Shown here in pieces: positions 1-6,959 of a DNA stretch of 20,067 bases. The position numbers and the translations under genes are program-made. The stretch comes from RUG11462 sp045539315 (GTDB taxonomy: Bacteria; Bacillota; Clostridia; Oscillospirales; Acutalibacteraceae), in assembly GCA_045539315.1 (NCBI GenBank), contig JAZQFC010000034.1:1-20067 (forward strand). The letters are read 5' to 3'. Position 1 is the first letter of the stretch, and every line of letters starts with the position of its first letter. The notes beneath the pieces are model-generated. The model was not told the DNA's origin. It did not search any database and saw only the letters and a program-made list of their open reading frames with translations.

Positions 1-1
1 T

Positions 2-835
2 GGCCTCCGACTTGATATGTACATACATGAACTCTTTATATGGGGTGAATGTGGTACGGGTGATATTAAAATATCAGACCTTAGAATCGGTGAAACTTCA
101 ATTTCTGAGTTTGATGATGTTGATATTGAAATGCACTATAATTTTTGGGAGATGCCAAACAATACTTGTGGCGATTTTTTGAACGATATTTTATGTAGTT
201 CTTTGGAAAACTCTAAAATAACCTGTATAAACGATTATTGTTTTAATTCTCCAAACTGTATATCTAATGCAGTGATTTTGATTTTGCATATCATTAATCA
301 TATTCAAAAAGGCGGTATTGGGCTTCGTCATTTATGTGATTTTAGTGTGTTTTATTCAAGCGATGATTTTAAAAATAATTATGATGAAATTATTGATGCC
401 TTTAAAAAAGGTGGAATTTATAAAACTGCTCAAATAATTGCTAAAATTTCTAATTTGTATTTAGGCGCACCTTATTATGAACTAATTGATGGCGCAGATG
501 ATGAATTAACAAATGAACTTTTAAACGACATCTTGAATAGTGGAAATTTTGGTGCGTTATCAGAAGACTCTTATTATGGTAGCGCTATGTTTACTATGAA
601 CAAATCGGGTAATAGTAATTTTTTCAAAAGTTTATTTGCTTTTTGCAAAGTTGCTTGGCCATTGTGCGATAAATATAAAGTTTTGTTACCAATTGCTCCT
701 ATATTTATCGGCGTAAGATATTTTATAAGGGTTGTTTGCGGCAAAAGACCGAAGATTAATCCTGTTAAATTTACAACTTCTGGTTTGAAAAGGGCCGGTT
801 TATATGAACAGTTAAAGTTTTTTGAGGAAGACTGA
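2..835 (+). CDS. Nucleotidyltransferase family protein (NTP_transf_5-like), 5' end cut by window
   Basis: The reading frame is open to the first bases of the window, with no stop before the ATG at 17, so the gene very probably starts upstream and only its C-terminal part is seen. The segments VDIEMHYNFWEM and GGIGLRHLCDFSVF resemble the 'IELHWRL' and 'GGIGLRHLCDW' blocks of the NTP_transf_5 family (putative nucleotidyltransferases often found near capsule or surface-polysaccharide genes). The nucleotide-binding half, with its acidic metal-binding residues, would lie before this point and cannot be checked. The last 60 residues are basic and rather hydrophobic. The gene ends 2 nt before the next start, and its 3' end holds that gene's Shine-Dalgarno, so the two are co-transcribed. 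The substrate is unknown. Family assignment is by recall of the motifs and moderately secure; a specific function cannot be given. Confidence 0.6.
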   Translation, partial: GLRLDMYIHELFIWGECGTGDIKISDLRIGETSISEFDDVDIEMHYNFWEMPNNTCGDFLNDILCSSLENSKITCINDYCFNSPNCISNAVILILHIINHIQKGGIGLRHLCDFSVFYSSDDFKNNYDEIIDAFKKGGIYKTAQIIAKISNLYLGAPYYELIDGADDELTNELLNDILNSGNFGALSEDSYYGSAMFTMNKSGNSNFFKSLFAFCKVAWPLCDKYKVLLPIAPIFIGVRYFIRVVCGKRPKINPVKFTTSGLKRAGLYEQLKFFEED

Positions 836-837
836 TT

Positions 838-1791
838 ATGTTTAACGATGTTTTTTACGAAAAGAAAGAATTAAAGAGATATAGCGTTGTTGTTGGTTGC
901 GTTTTGCTTTTATCTTATTTTGTTGAGCAAATACTTTCTAATATTTTAGTTGTGACTTATAGCATTTTTGGATATACAAGCAGTGAAATAAATGCTATGT
1001 TCTCTAACCCTTGGAGCGGTTTTTTATATAACACTTTAATAGTATCTGCTATTTGTGTATTTCCGTTTTGCCTTTTAAAGTTTGTTAACAAACAACCGAT
1101 TTATCAAGTTGCAAAGTTCAACTCGCCTTTAAAAAACAATGTTTTGCTATGTATAGGTTTTGCGTTTGGCTTTTCAATGATCGCTAATATTGCAACGTCT
1201 TTGTTCAATATGTTTTTATCAACCTTTTTTGATTTTCAAGCAGTAACATCATCTCTTGGAAGCAATACGTCAGGGGATATAGTAGAATTTATTTACATTC
1301 TGATTTGTTCTGCAGTTGTTCCGGCTTTGGTTGAAGAATTTGCGTTCAGAGGTATGATTTTAGGCACATTAAGAAAATTTGGTGACGTACCTGCGATTAT
1401 TTTATCGTCATTGGTTTTTGCTTTGTTTCACGGTAATTTTGTTCAAATTCCATTTGCATTAATTGTTGGTATTGTTTTAGGCTTGATTACAGTTATTACA
1501 AATTCTATTTGGCCTGCAATTATTTCGCATTTTTTAATTAATGCATATGCAAATGTAGTTAATTTATTTGTAACCGATTATGCAACTATTGTTGCTACGC
1601 TACTTTATTTAATAGTTGTAATTGGCATTGTGTGTTTAGTAATATTGCTTAAAAAAGGTGCTTTCAAAAGCATTGACAATAAAATAGCATTTATGCCATT
1701 AAAGTCTAAAATATTGAATATGATTTTTGCTCCAACAACTGTTGTTTTTATGATAATAATGATTTATAGAGCGTTGCAATATAAGGTGTAA
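838..1791 (+). CDS. CPBP family intramembrane glutamic endopeptidase (CAAX protease/Abi-like)
   Basis: A 317-residue, strongly hydrophobic protein with several predicted membrane helices. The family's catalytic motifs are visible in order: EEFAFR (E166, E167, R171), FALFH (F194, H198) and HFLIN (H231, N235), the conserved EExxxR, FxxxH and HxxxN blocks of CPBP (Abi/type II CAAX prenyl endopeptidase) proteins. The Glu and His residues form the active site inside the membrane in known members. Bacterial relatives act in bacteriocin self-immunity, peptide maturation or protein-anchor processing, and the sequence does not say which applies here. A GAGGAAG site at 824-830, inside the end of the preceding gene, sits 7 nt before the ATG. 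The stop is 3 nt before tadA, so this gene belongs to the same operon. No bacteriocin-like peptide gene is visible beside it. Confidence 0.9.
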   Translation: MFNDVFYEKKELKRYSVVVGCVLLLSYFVEQILSNILVVTYSIFGYTSSEINAMFSNPWSGFLYNTLIVSAICVFPFCLLKFVNKQPIYQVAKFNSPLKNNVLLCIGFAFGFSMIANIATSLFNMFLSTFFDFQAVTSSLGSNTSGDIVEFIYILICSAVVPALVEEFAFRGMILGTLRKFGDVPAIILSSLVFALFHGNFVQIPFALIVGIVLGLITVITNSIWPAIISHFLINAYANVVNLFVTDYATIVATLLYLIVVIGIVCLVILLKKGAFKSIDNKIAFMPLKSKILNMIFAPTTVVFMIIMIYRALQYKV

Positions 1792-1794
1792 GTT

Positions 1795-2238
1795 ATGAAT
1801 TACGAAAAATATATGAGAGAAGCAATTAAACTTGCACAAGAAAGTTTTGATGAAAACGAGGTGCCGGTAGGCGCTGTTATTGTAAAAGATGGAAATATTA
1901 TTGGTGTTGGCAGAAATAGACGTGAAAAGTTAAATAATGCTTTGTCCCATGCCGAAATTGAAGCGATTAATGATGCTTGCAATAATTTGAAATCTTGGCG
2001 GCTTGACGGTTGTGATTTGTATGTAACACTTGAGCCTTGCCCGATGTGCGCGGGTGCTATAATAAATGCAAGAATTAATAAAGTTATTTACGGCGCTAAA
2101 GATAAAGAGGGCGGCGCAGTTAGTTCTGTGATTTCTATGTTTGATTTAGATTTCAGTTACAGACCAAAAGTTGTTTCTTCTGTATTAGAAGATGAATGTT
2201 CAAAAATTTTAACTGACTTTTTTAAGTCATTAAGATAA
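1795..2238 (+). CDS. tadA: tRNA adenosine(34) deaminase TadA
   Basis: TadA deaminates A34 to inosine in the anticodon of tRNA-Arg(ACG), so that one tRNA reads CGU, CGC and CGA codons. The 147-residue length is normal. The zinc and catalytic motifs of the cytidine/adenosine deaminase fold are complete: HAE at residues 52-54 (zinc ligand H52, proton-shuttle E54) and PCPMC at 81-85 (zinc ligands C82 and C85). VPVGAVIVKDG near the N-terminus and NARINKVIYGAKD after the second motif are also typical. The ATG follows the CPBP gene by 3 nt, with an AAGGTG-type site inside that gene, so expression is probably coupled to it. A guanine deaminase is the main alternative in this superfamily, but the N-terminal and PCPMCAGA context fits TadA. 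Confidence 0.95.
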   Translation: MNYEKYMREAIKLAQESFDENEVPVGAVIVKDGNIIGVGRNRREKLNNALSHAEIEAINDACNNLKSWRLDGCDLYVTLEPCPMCAGAIINARINKVIYGAKDKEGGAVSSVISMFDLDFSYRPKVVSSVLEDECSKILTDFFKSLR

Positions 2239-2259
2239 ATTTGTAAAGGAAGTAAATTT

Positions 2260-3354
2260 ATGAAACTTGGTATTGTAGGATTGCCTAATGTAGGTAAATC
2301 GACTCTTTTTAATGCTATTACTAATGCAGGCGCATCTGCTGCAAATTATCCTTTTTGTACAATTGAACCTAATGTTGGAATGGTATGTGTGCCAGACGAA
2401 AGGCTTGATAAATTAGCAGAAATGTTTCAACCTGATAAAGTTACGCCTGCTGTAATTGAATTTGTTGATATTGCGGGACTTGTTAAAGGTGCTTCAAAAG
2501 GCGAAGGACTTGGTAATAAGTTTTTATCTCATATTCGCGAGGTTGATGCAGTTGTTCATGTTGTAAGGTGTTTTGAAAATAACGACATTGTTCACGTTGA
2601 TGGTTCAATTGACCCTGCAAGAGATATTGAAACTATAAATTTAGAGTTGATTTTCTCTGATATTGAAATGGTTGAGAGAAGAAAAGATAAATCAACAAAA
2701 CTTTTAAAAGGGGACAAGTCTTTACAAAAAGAAGTTGACTTTTTACAAAGACTTATCGCTCATTTAGAAGAAGGCAAACCGGCTCGTTCAATTGAGATGG
2801 ACGATGACGAAAAAGAAATTTTAAAAACAATTGCATTGCTTTCATCTAAACCTGTAATTTATGCTTGTAATATGAGTGAAGATGACTTTGTTTCCGGTAT
2901 AAATGAAAATATTAGATTTAACGCTGTTAAAAAAATAGCGCAAGAAGAAAATTCTGGTGTATTGCCAATTTGTGCTGAACTTGAATCTCAACTTGTTGAT
3001 ATGGATTCTGAAGAAAAAGCAATGTTTTTATCAGAACTCGGTCTTGAAAGATCTGGCCTTGACAGGCTTATTAAAGAATGCTATTCGCTTTTAGGTTTGA
3101 TTTCTTATCTTACCGCAGGAAAACCAGAAGTAAGAGCCTGGACAATAAAACTTGGCACAAAAGCACCAGGTGCAGCAGGAGTTATTCATTCTGACTTTGA
3201 AAAAGGCTTTATAAGAGCGGAAGTTGTTTCTTATGAAGATTTAATTGAATTAGGCTCAATGGTTGCTGTGAGAGAAAAAGGCTTGCTTCGTAGCGAAGGC
3301 AAAGAATATGTTATGAATGACGGCGATGTTGTTCACTTTTTATTTAATGTTTAA
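2260..3354 (+). CDS. ychF: Redox-regulated ATPase YchF (Obg/OLA1 family)
   Basis: A universally conserved P-loop ATPase that binds ribosomes and modulates translation and stress responses. The 364-residue length is exact for the family. The G1 loop GLPNVGKST spans 7-15, the G3 region DIAG begins at D70 and runs into the YchF signature GLVKGASKGEGLG, and G4 is NMSE at 204-207. This NxxE replaces the NKxD of true GTPases and explains ATP preference in the family. C33 in the NYPFCTIEPN segment corresponds to the redox-sensitive cysteine described for the E. coli protein. A C-terminal TGS domain covers about 281-364. AAAGGAAG precedes the ATG. It is the last gene of the four-gene + strand operon. 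No terminator hairpin is visible after the stop, and the next promoter starts only 13 nt further on. Confidence 0.97.
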   Translation: MKLGIVGLPNVGKSTLFNAITNAGASAANYPFCTIEPNVGMVCVPDERLDKLAEMFQPDKVTPAVIEFVDIAGLVKGASKGEGLGNKFLSHIREVDAVVHVVRCFENNDIVHVDGSIDPARDIETINLELIFSDIEMVERRKDKSTKLLKGDKSLQKEVDFLQRLIAHLEEGKPARSIEMDDDEKEILKTIALLSSKPVIYACNMSEDDFVSGINENIRFNAVKKIAQEENSGVLPICAELESQLVDMDSEEKAMFLSELGLERSGLDRLIKECYSLLGLISYLTAGKPEVRAWTIKLGTKAPGAAGVIHSDFEKGFIRAEVVSYEDLIELGSMVAVREKGLLRSEGKEYVMNDGDVVHFLFNV

Positions 3355-3367
3355 TGTTATTTACCAT

Positions 3368-3396
3368 TTGACATTTGTGATAAAATGATATATAAT
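3368..3396 (+). promoter_or_regulatory. Perfect consensus sigma-A promoter for the BY-kinase module
   Basis: TTGACA lies at 3368-3373 and TATAAT at 3391-3396, separated by exactly 17 bp, so both hexamers and the spacing match consensus. Transcription should begin near 3403, giving a leader of about 30 nt with AGGAGG at 3422-3427. No operator-like inverted repeat is obvious around it. Confidence 0.85.
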
Positions 3397-3434
3397 AATT
3401 AAGAATGAATTAATAATATCTAGGAGGATTAATT

Positions 3435-4112
3435 GTGGAGATAAATATTTTTGAGTTAGTTCATCTGTTAATTAGAAAACTTTGGATTTTAGTAATTAGT
3501 GCGCTTGTTTGTGCAGGTTTAACTTTTTGCTATAGTTTCTTTAGTTTAACACCTTTATACACATCATCATCAACAATTTATATTAACAACTCTTCAGTTT
3601 CAGTAAATGAAGCAAAAATTTCGTCTTCTGATATTTCTGCTGCTGAATCTTTGGTTAATAACGTTGTTGCTATTGTTAAGAGCCGCTCTGTTCTTAATTT
3701 AGTTTATGAAGATTTAGGTAGAACAGCTACTCAAGATCATCTTAAAAATGTTCTTTCTGCTGAAGTTGATACAAACACTGTAATGGTTAAAATTTCAGTT
3801 GAATGCGATGATCCTGAAGATGCTCAAAAAATCTGTGATTCTTTTGTTAAGTGTTCTCAAACAAGAATTGAAGAAATCATTGAAAATTCAGGTGTAAAAG
3901 TTGTTGATCCGGCTGATTTGCCTAAGAAAACATCTTTCCCTAACCATCAAACATACATAATTTTAGGTTTGCTTGCAGGTTTTGTTATTTCTGCTATTGC
4001 AGTAGTTATCATTGATATTCTTGATACAAGAATTGACTCTGCTCAAGACTTCCAAGAGACTTTCCCAGATATATCTATTATCGGTATAATTCCAAATATG
4101 GAGGATATGTAA
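3435..4112 (+). CDS. Wzz/CapA-type polysaccharide co-polymerase, BY-kinase membrane activator
   Basis: In Bacillota such proteins set polysaccharide chain length, and their cytoplasmic C-terminus activates the partner tyrosine kinase. Of the 225 residues, about 15-37 form the first membrane helix and 173-193 the second. The loop between them is extracellular. A proline-containing stretch (DPADLPKKTSFP, 158-169) just before the second helix matches the family's pre-TM proline motif, and roughly 30 cytoplasmic residues follow (DTRIDSAQDFQETFPDISII). The start is GTG at 3435, with AGGAGG ending 7 nt before it; no ATG alternative fits. The kinase gene starts 1 nt after this gene's stop, using a GGAGG at 4100-4104 inside this frame, so the pair is translationally linked. 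Naming (epsA, capA, yveK, cpsC) depends on species, so no symbol is given. Confidence 0.9.
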   Translation: MEINIFELVHLLIRKLWILVISALVCAGLTFCYSFFSLTPLYTSSSTIYINNSSVSVNEAKISSSDISAAESLVNNVVAIVKSRSVLNLVYEDLGRTATQDHLKNVLSAEVDTNTVMVKISVECDDPEDAQKICDSFVKCSQTRIEEIIENSGVKVVDPADLPKKTSFPNHQTYIILGLLAGFVISAIAVVIIDILDTRIDSAQDFQETFPDISIIGIIPNMEDM

Positions 4113-4113
4113 T

Positions 4114-4914
4114 ATGGCTAGAAAAAAACATGGTACAAGATTTACTGAAAATGCTATTATTAGCAAAGACACACCGTTTACAGTAATCGAAGCTTTTAAA
4201 GCAGCAAGAACAAATCTTATGTTTATGCTTGATTCAAGTAATGATAATAATGCCATCACTTTTACAAGTTATGCTCCAATGGATGGTAAGTCAACTACAT
4301 GCTTAAATCTTGCAATTACTTTTGCACAAACTGGTGCTAGAATTCTCGTTATCGATGCTGATATGAGAAAACCTGCTTTGCATAGATATATGAAAACACA
4401 GTCTAAACCTGGCCTTTCAGAAGTTTTAGCAGGTATTTCAGATGATAAACCTTGCATTTACAAAACCGATGTAGATAATTTGTTTATTTTACCTTCAGGT
4501 ACAATTCCTCCAAACCCAACTGAACTTTTGATTTCAAAAAGAATGGAGAAATTGATTCAAGACTGCGCTCCTTTGTTTGACTATATTTTCATTGATACAC
4601 CACCACTTGGTCTTGTTACTGATGCTGCTATCGTTGGCGCTAAAACTCATGGTGTTATCAACGTTGTAAACTGTGAAAACTCAAGAAGTGAAGATATTGA
4701 TTCTATCAAGAGTTCTTTGGAGCAAGCTGGCATTAACTTAATTGGTTGTATTATCAATGCAGTTCCTCTTGCTGCTGCTTCTAAAAAATATAATAAATTT
4801 AGATCATCTAACTATGGATATAACTATGGTTATGTAGATTATGATTATTATTACAGAGCACATTCCGGTCAAGATGTTGCTTCTGAAAAAACTGATAAAA
4901 AAGAAGATAAATAG
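4114..4914 (+). CDS. CapB/CpsD-type bacterial tyrosine kinase (BY-kinase)
   Basis: A cytoplasmic BY-kinase that autophosphorylates on a C-terminal tyrosine cluster when bound to its membrane activator. All three nucleotide motifs are visible in the 266 residues: Walker A APMDGKST (54-61), Walker A' ILVIDADMRKP (77-87) and Walker B FDYIFIDTPP (155-164). The C-terminal tail has eight tyrosines within 234-247 (NYGYNYGYVDYDYYY), followed by a charged end. EAFKAAR at 26-32 is the ExxRxxR oligomerisation motif with Lys for the first Arg. The Walker A loop has Met-Asp where relatives usually have Gly-Glu or Gly-Ser. Apart from these changes the protein looks intact. It lies between its activator and its phosphatase, the usual Gram-positive order. 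Its substrates here cannot be inferred, as no sugar-nucleotide enzyme or glycosyltransferase is in the unit. Confidence 0.93.
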   Translation: MARKKHGTRFTENAIISKDTPFTVIEAFKAARTNLMFMLDSSNDNNAITFTSYAPMDGKSTTCLNLAITFAQTGARILVIDADMRKPALHRYMKTQSKPGLSEVLAGISDDKPCIYKTDVDNLFILPSGTIPPNPTELLISKRMEKLIQDCAPLFDYIFIDTPPLGLVTDAAIVGAKTHGVINVVNCENSRSEDIDSIKSSLEQAGINLIGCIINAVPLAAASKKYNKFRSSNYGYNYGYVDYDYYYRAHSGQDVASEKTDKKEDK

Positions 4915-4926
4915 GTATAATAAATT

Positions 4927-5613
4927 ATGATTGACTTTCATGCTCATATATTACCTAATGCAGACCATGGTAGTAAAAATCTTGAAACATCATTAAAACA
5001 AGTCTCTTTAGCTCACAAAGTGGGAATTTCTACTATTGTTGCAACTCCTCATTTTTACCTAAATTCTGATACTATTGAAGATTTTGTGAAAAGAAGAGAA
5101 GTGGCTTACAATGAGTTGATGGATGCTTTAAATGAAACAAATTATAATATAAGAATTGTTAAGGCTAGTGAAGTTAATTTGCAAGTTGATTTGTTTCAGT
5201 TAAAAGATTTAAAACCATTGTGCATTGAAAAAACTAATTATATGCTTTTGGAAATGCCTATGAATGTTGCTTGGACTCCTTGGCATTACAGTGCTATTGA
5301 TGAACTAGTAGCCAGAGGTATTGAGCCGATTATTGCGCATATAAACAGATATCCAACATATGCTTCGAAAAAACTGTTTGAAAAAGATGTTTTGTTTCAA
5401 GTTAATGTTGAAGCATTTGAAAGTTTTTCTTCAAGATTTAAAATTAAAAAGTATTTTAATGAAGGAAATGTGAATTTGATCGGTACTGATGTTCATAGAT
5501 TTTCTTTAAATACTTATGAACTGTTTAAAAAGTATAGCGCTAAATATCCTGTGATATTTAATGAAGCAAATTCAGTTGCTAAAAGAATATTAAATACACA
5601 AAAAGACGATTAG
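4927..5613 (+). CDS. CpsB/CapC-type protein-tyrosine phosphatase (PHP domain)
   Basis: A manganese-dependent phosphatase of the PHP (polymerase and histidinol phosphatase) fold that dephosphorylates the tyrosine tail of the BY-kinase. Metal-site residues appear in the expected order over 228 residues: H5 and H7 (DFHAHILP), D13 in NADHGSKN, H42 (ATPHF), E82, H138 with R141 in AHINRY, and D188 with H190 in GTDVHR. Relatives more often have DDG, HPERY and SDAH at the matching places, so this is a diverged but apparently complete copy, a little shorter than usual. It begins 12 nt after the kinase stop. The region before its ATG has only a short AGG (4913-4915), so translation may be weaker than for the two genes before it. 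Its last three sense codons and stop lie in the terminator stem. Confidence 0.88.
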   Translation: MIDFHAHILPNADHGSKNLETSLKQVSLAHKVGISTIVATPHFYLNSDTIEDFVKRREVAYNELMDALNETNYNIRIVKASEVNLQVDLFQLKDLKPLCIEKTNYMLLEMPMNVAWTPWHYSAIDELVARGIEPIIAHINRYPTYASKKLFEKDVLFQVNVEAFESFSSRFKIKKYFNEGNVNLIGTDVHRFSLNTYELFKKYSAKYPVIFNEANSVAKRILNTQKDD

Positions 5614-5632
5614 TTAACTAATCGTCTTTTTT
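5601..5632 (+). terminator. Rho-independent terminator of the BY-kinase operon
   Basis: A perfect 30-nt palindrome at 5601-5630 (13-bp stem, TTAA loop) begins AAAAGACGATTAG and ends with TTTT, extended by two more T. It overlaps the last codons and the stop of the phosphatase gene. A-runs and T-runs flank it, so it could in principle act in both directions, but nothing upstream on the minus strand needs it. Confidence 0.88.
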
Positions 5633-5675
5633 GTATATCTTTATTTTTTAGTTCATATTATTAATTGGTGATAGT

Positions 5676-5960
5676 ATGCTTAAAATGAATTCTCTTTATG
5701 ATAAAGAAATTATTTCAATTATAGATGGAAGTAGAATCGGTGAAATATATGATGTTGATGTCGAAGAAAGTTCGGGTAGAATTATAAATTTAATTGTGTC
5801 CGGTAGATTAAGGTTTTTTGGACTGTTTGGAAGGAAAGAGCCAACAATTATTCCTTGGGAGCAAGTAAGAGTAGTTGGCGAAGAAACTATTTTAGTTGAT
5901 ATTAAAACTGCTCTCGAAACCAAATGTAGCAGCAATCTAATTAATAGTTTTTTAGATTAA
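5676..5960 (+). CDS. YlmC/YmxH family PRC-barrel protein (sporulation-associated family)
   Basis: A 94-residue PRC-barrel protein. The pattern DKEIISIIDGSRIGEIYDVDVEESSG, then RFFGLFGRKEPTIIPWEQV and ILVDI, is that of the YlmC/YmxH family, conserved among endospore-formers and usually annotated as sporulation proteins; their biochemical role is not established. The ATG at 5676 follows GGTGA (5667-5671) by 4 nt. The next in-frame ATG at 5685 would be 13 nt away, and family members align better to the first. The terminator of the phosphatase gene lies 43 nt upstream, so the gene should have its own promoter, but I could not find a convincing one in 5633-5675. The gene overlaps the convergent pseudouridine synthase gene by 4 nt at the stop codons. 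Confidence 0.85.
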   Translation: MLKMNSLYDKEIISIIDGSRIGEIYDVDVEESSGRIINLIVSGRLRFFGLFGRKEPTIIPWEQVRVVGEETILVDIKTALETKCSSNLINSFLD

Positions 5961-6898
5961 TTAGCGAACCAAACATTTTCTACTTTGAACTCTTTGTTGT
6001 TTAAATAATTCAAAATTCCGGCATCGGTTGTGAATTTAAAACAAAGTTTATAAGAGTAAAGCGCTTGATGAACAAATCCTTTTTTCTTATCTTCAGAGTT
6101 TTTGCCATACTTACCGTCACCAACTAATGGGTGACCAATATGAGCAAAATGTGCTCTAATCTGATGCGTTCTGCCTGTAAGAAGTTCAATTTCCAAAAGG
6201 GAAGTGTTATTAAATTCTTTTAATACTTTATATTTTGTCTTAATTTCCTTTGAGTTTTCAAAAGGCTTGTTTTTAACTTTTACTAGGTTTTTATCTTCGT
6301 CTTTTGATAGGTATCCATACAAAACATCTTGTTTTTGCTCTAAAATGCCGTGTATTAAGCATAAATAAAATTTGTCTATCTCTCTATGCTTTATTTTTTC
6401 GTTTAAAATACGCAAAGTTTCGGCGTTTTTAGCGGCTATTACTATTCCGCCTGTGTTTCTATCAATTCTATTAGCAAGAGAAGGAGCGAATGAATTCTCT
6501 TCATCAGGGCAATATTCACCTTTTTCAAATAAATATCTGTGAATTCTAGTGATTAGTGTATCTCTGAATTCTTGGTTGTCAGGGTGAACTATTAATCCTT
6601 CAGGTTTGTCAATTAAAATGATATTTTCATCTTCATAAACGATATTTAATTTTTTAGAAGCATACATAAAATCATATACGTTTTCTTTCTTTTCAAAGAA
6701 CTCATCATTTATATACATTTCAACAACATCGCCAACGTTAAGACGAGTTGAAATTTCTGCGCGCTTTTTGTTAACCTTAATTCTCTTAAGTCTAATATAT
6801 TTATATAAAAGATTTTTAGGTAATAAAGGCGCAGATTTAGTTATAAATTTGTCTAGCCTTTGATTTGCATCATTTGAATTGATAATAAAACTTTTCAT
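5957..6898 (-). CDS. RluA family pseudouridine synthase with S4 domain
   Basis: The enzyme isomerises uridine to pseudouridine in rRNA (RluC/RluD type) or other RNA. Of the 313 residues, about 12-75 form an S4 RNA-binding domain (NQRLDKFI...RIKVNKKR). The catalytic domain follows, with ENIILIDKPEGLIVHP (92-106), the catalytic motif NRIDRNTGG with D146, and LLTGRTHQIRAHFAHIGHP near the C-terminus. The active-site motif is RIDR, where RLDR is usual. The exact rRNA positions cannot be told from sequence, as several paralogues occur in Clostridia. GAGG precedes the ATG, immediately after a 14-bp hairpin behind hpf. With only 17 nt between hairpin and start codon there is no room for a separate promoter, so expression probably depends on read-through from hpf. 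Confidence 0.92.
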   Translation of the reverse strand: MKSFIINSNDANQRLDKFITKSAPLLPKNLLYKYIRLKRIKVNKKRAEISTRLNVGDVVEMYINDEFFEKKENVYDFMYASKKLNIVYEDENIILIDKPEGLIVHPDNQEFRDTLITRIHRYLFEKGEYCPDEENSFAPSLANRIDRNTGGIVIAAKNAETLRILNEKIKHREIDKFYLCLIHGILEQKQDVLYGYLSKDEDKNLVKVKNKPFENSKEIKTKYKVLKEFNNTSLLEIELLTGRTHQIRAHFAHIGHPLVGDGKYGKNSEDKKKGFVHQALYSYKLCFKFTTDAGILNYLNNKEFKVENVWFAN

Positions 6899-6910
6899 TA
6901 AATCCTCGCT

Positions 6911-6948
6911 TATAAAACGAGTTATAGATAAATCATCTATAACTCGTT
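6911..6948 (-). terminator. Terminator-like hairpin between hpf and the pseudouridine synthase gene
   Basis: A perfect 14-bp stem (6916-6929 with 6935-6948) and a 5-nt loop lie 11 nt after the hpf stop. On the minus strand the stem ends in TTTT and continues ATAAG, so the U-tract is short. This looks like a leaky terminator or attenuator rather than an absolute stop, because the next gene's ribosome-binding site follows at once. Confidence 0.65.
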
Positions 6949-6959
6949 AAATCTATTTA

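Noticed and set aside
4893..4921. TATAAT at 4916-4921 as a separate promoter for the phosphatase gene.
   Set aside because: There is no acceptable -35 at the right distance, and the start codon follows within 6 nt, leaving no leader.
5934..5958. AATCTAA...TTAGATT inverted repeat as a bidirectional terminator at the convergent junction.
   Set aside because: Seven AT-rich pairs with an 11-nt loop and no U-run make it too weak; it is inside coding sequence.
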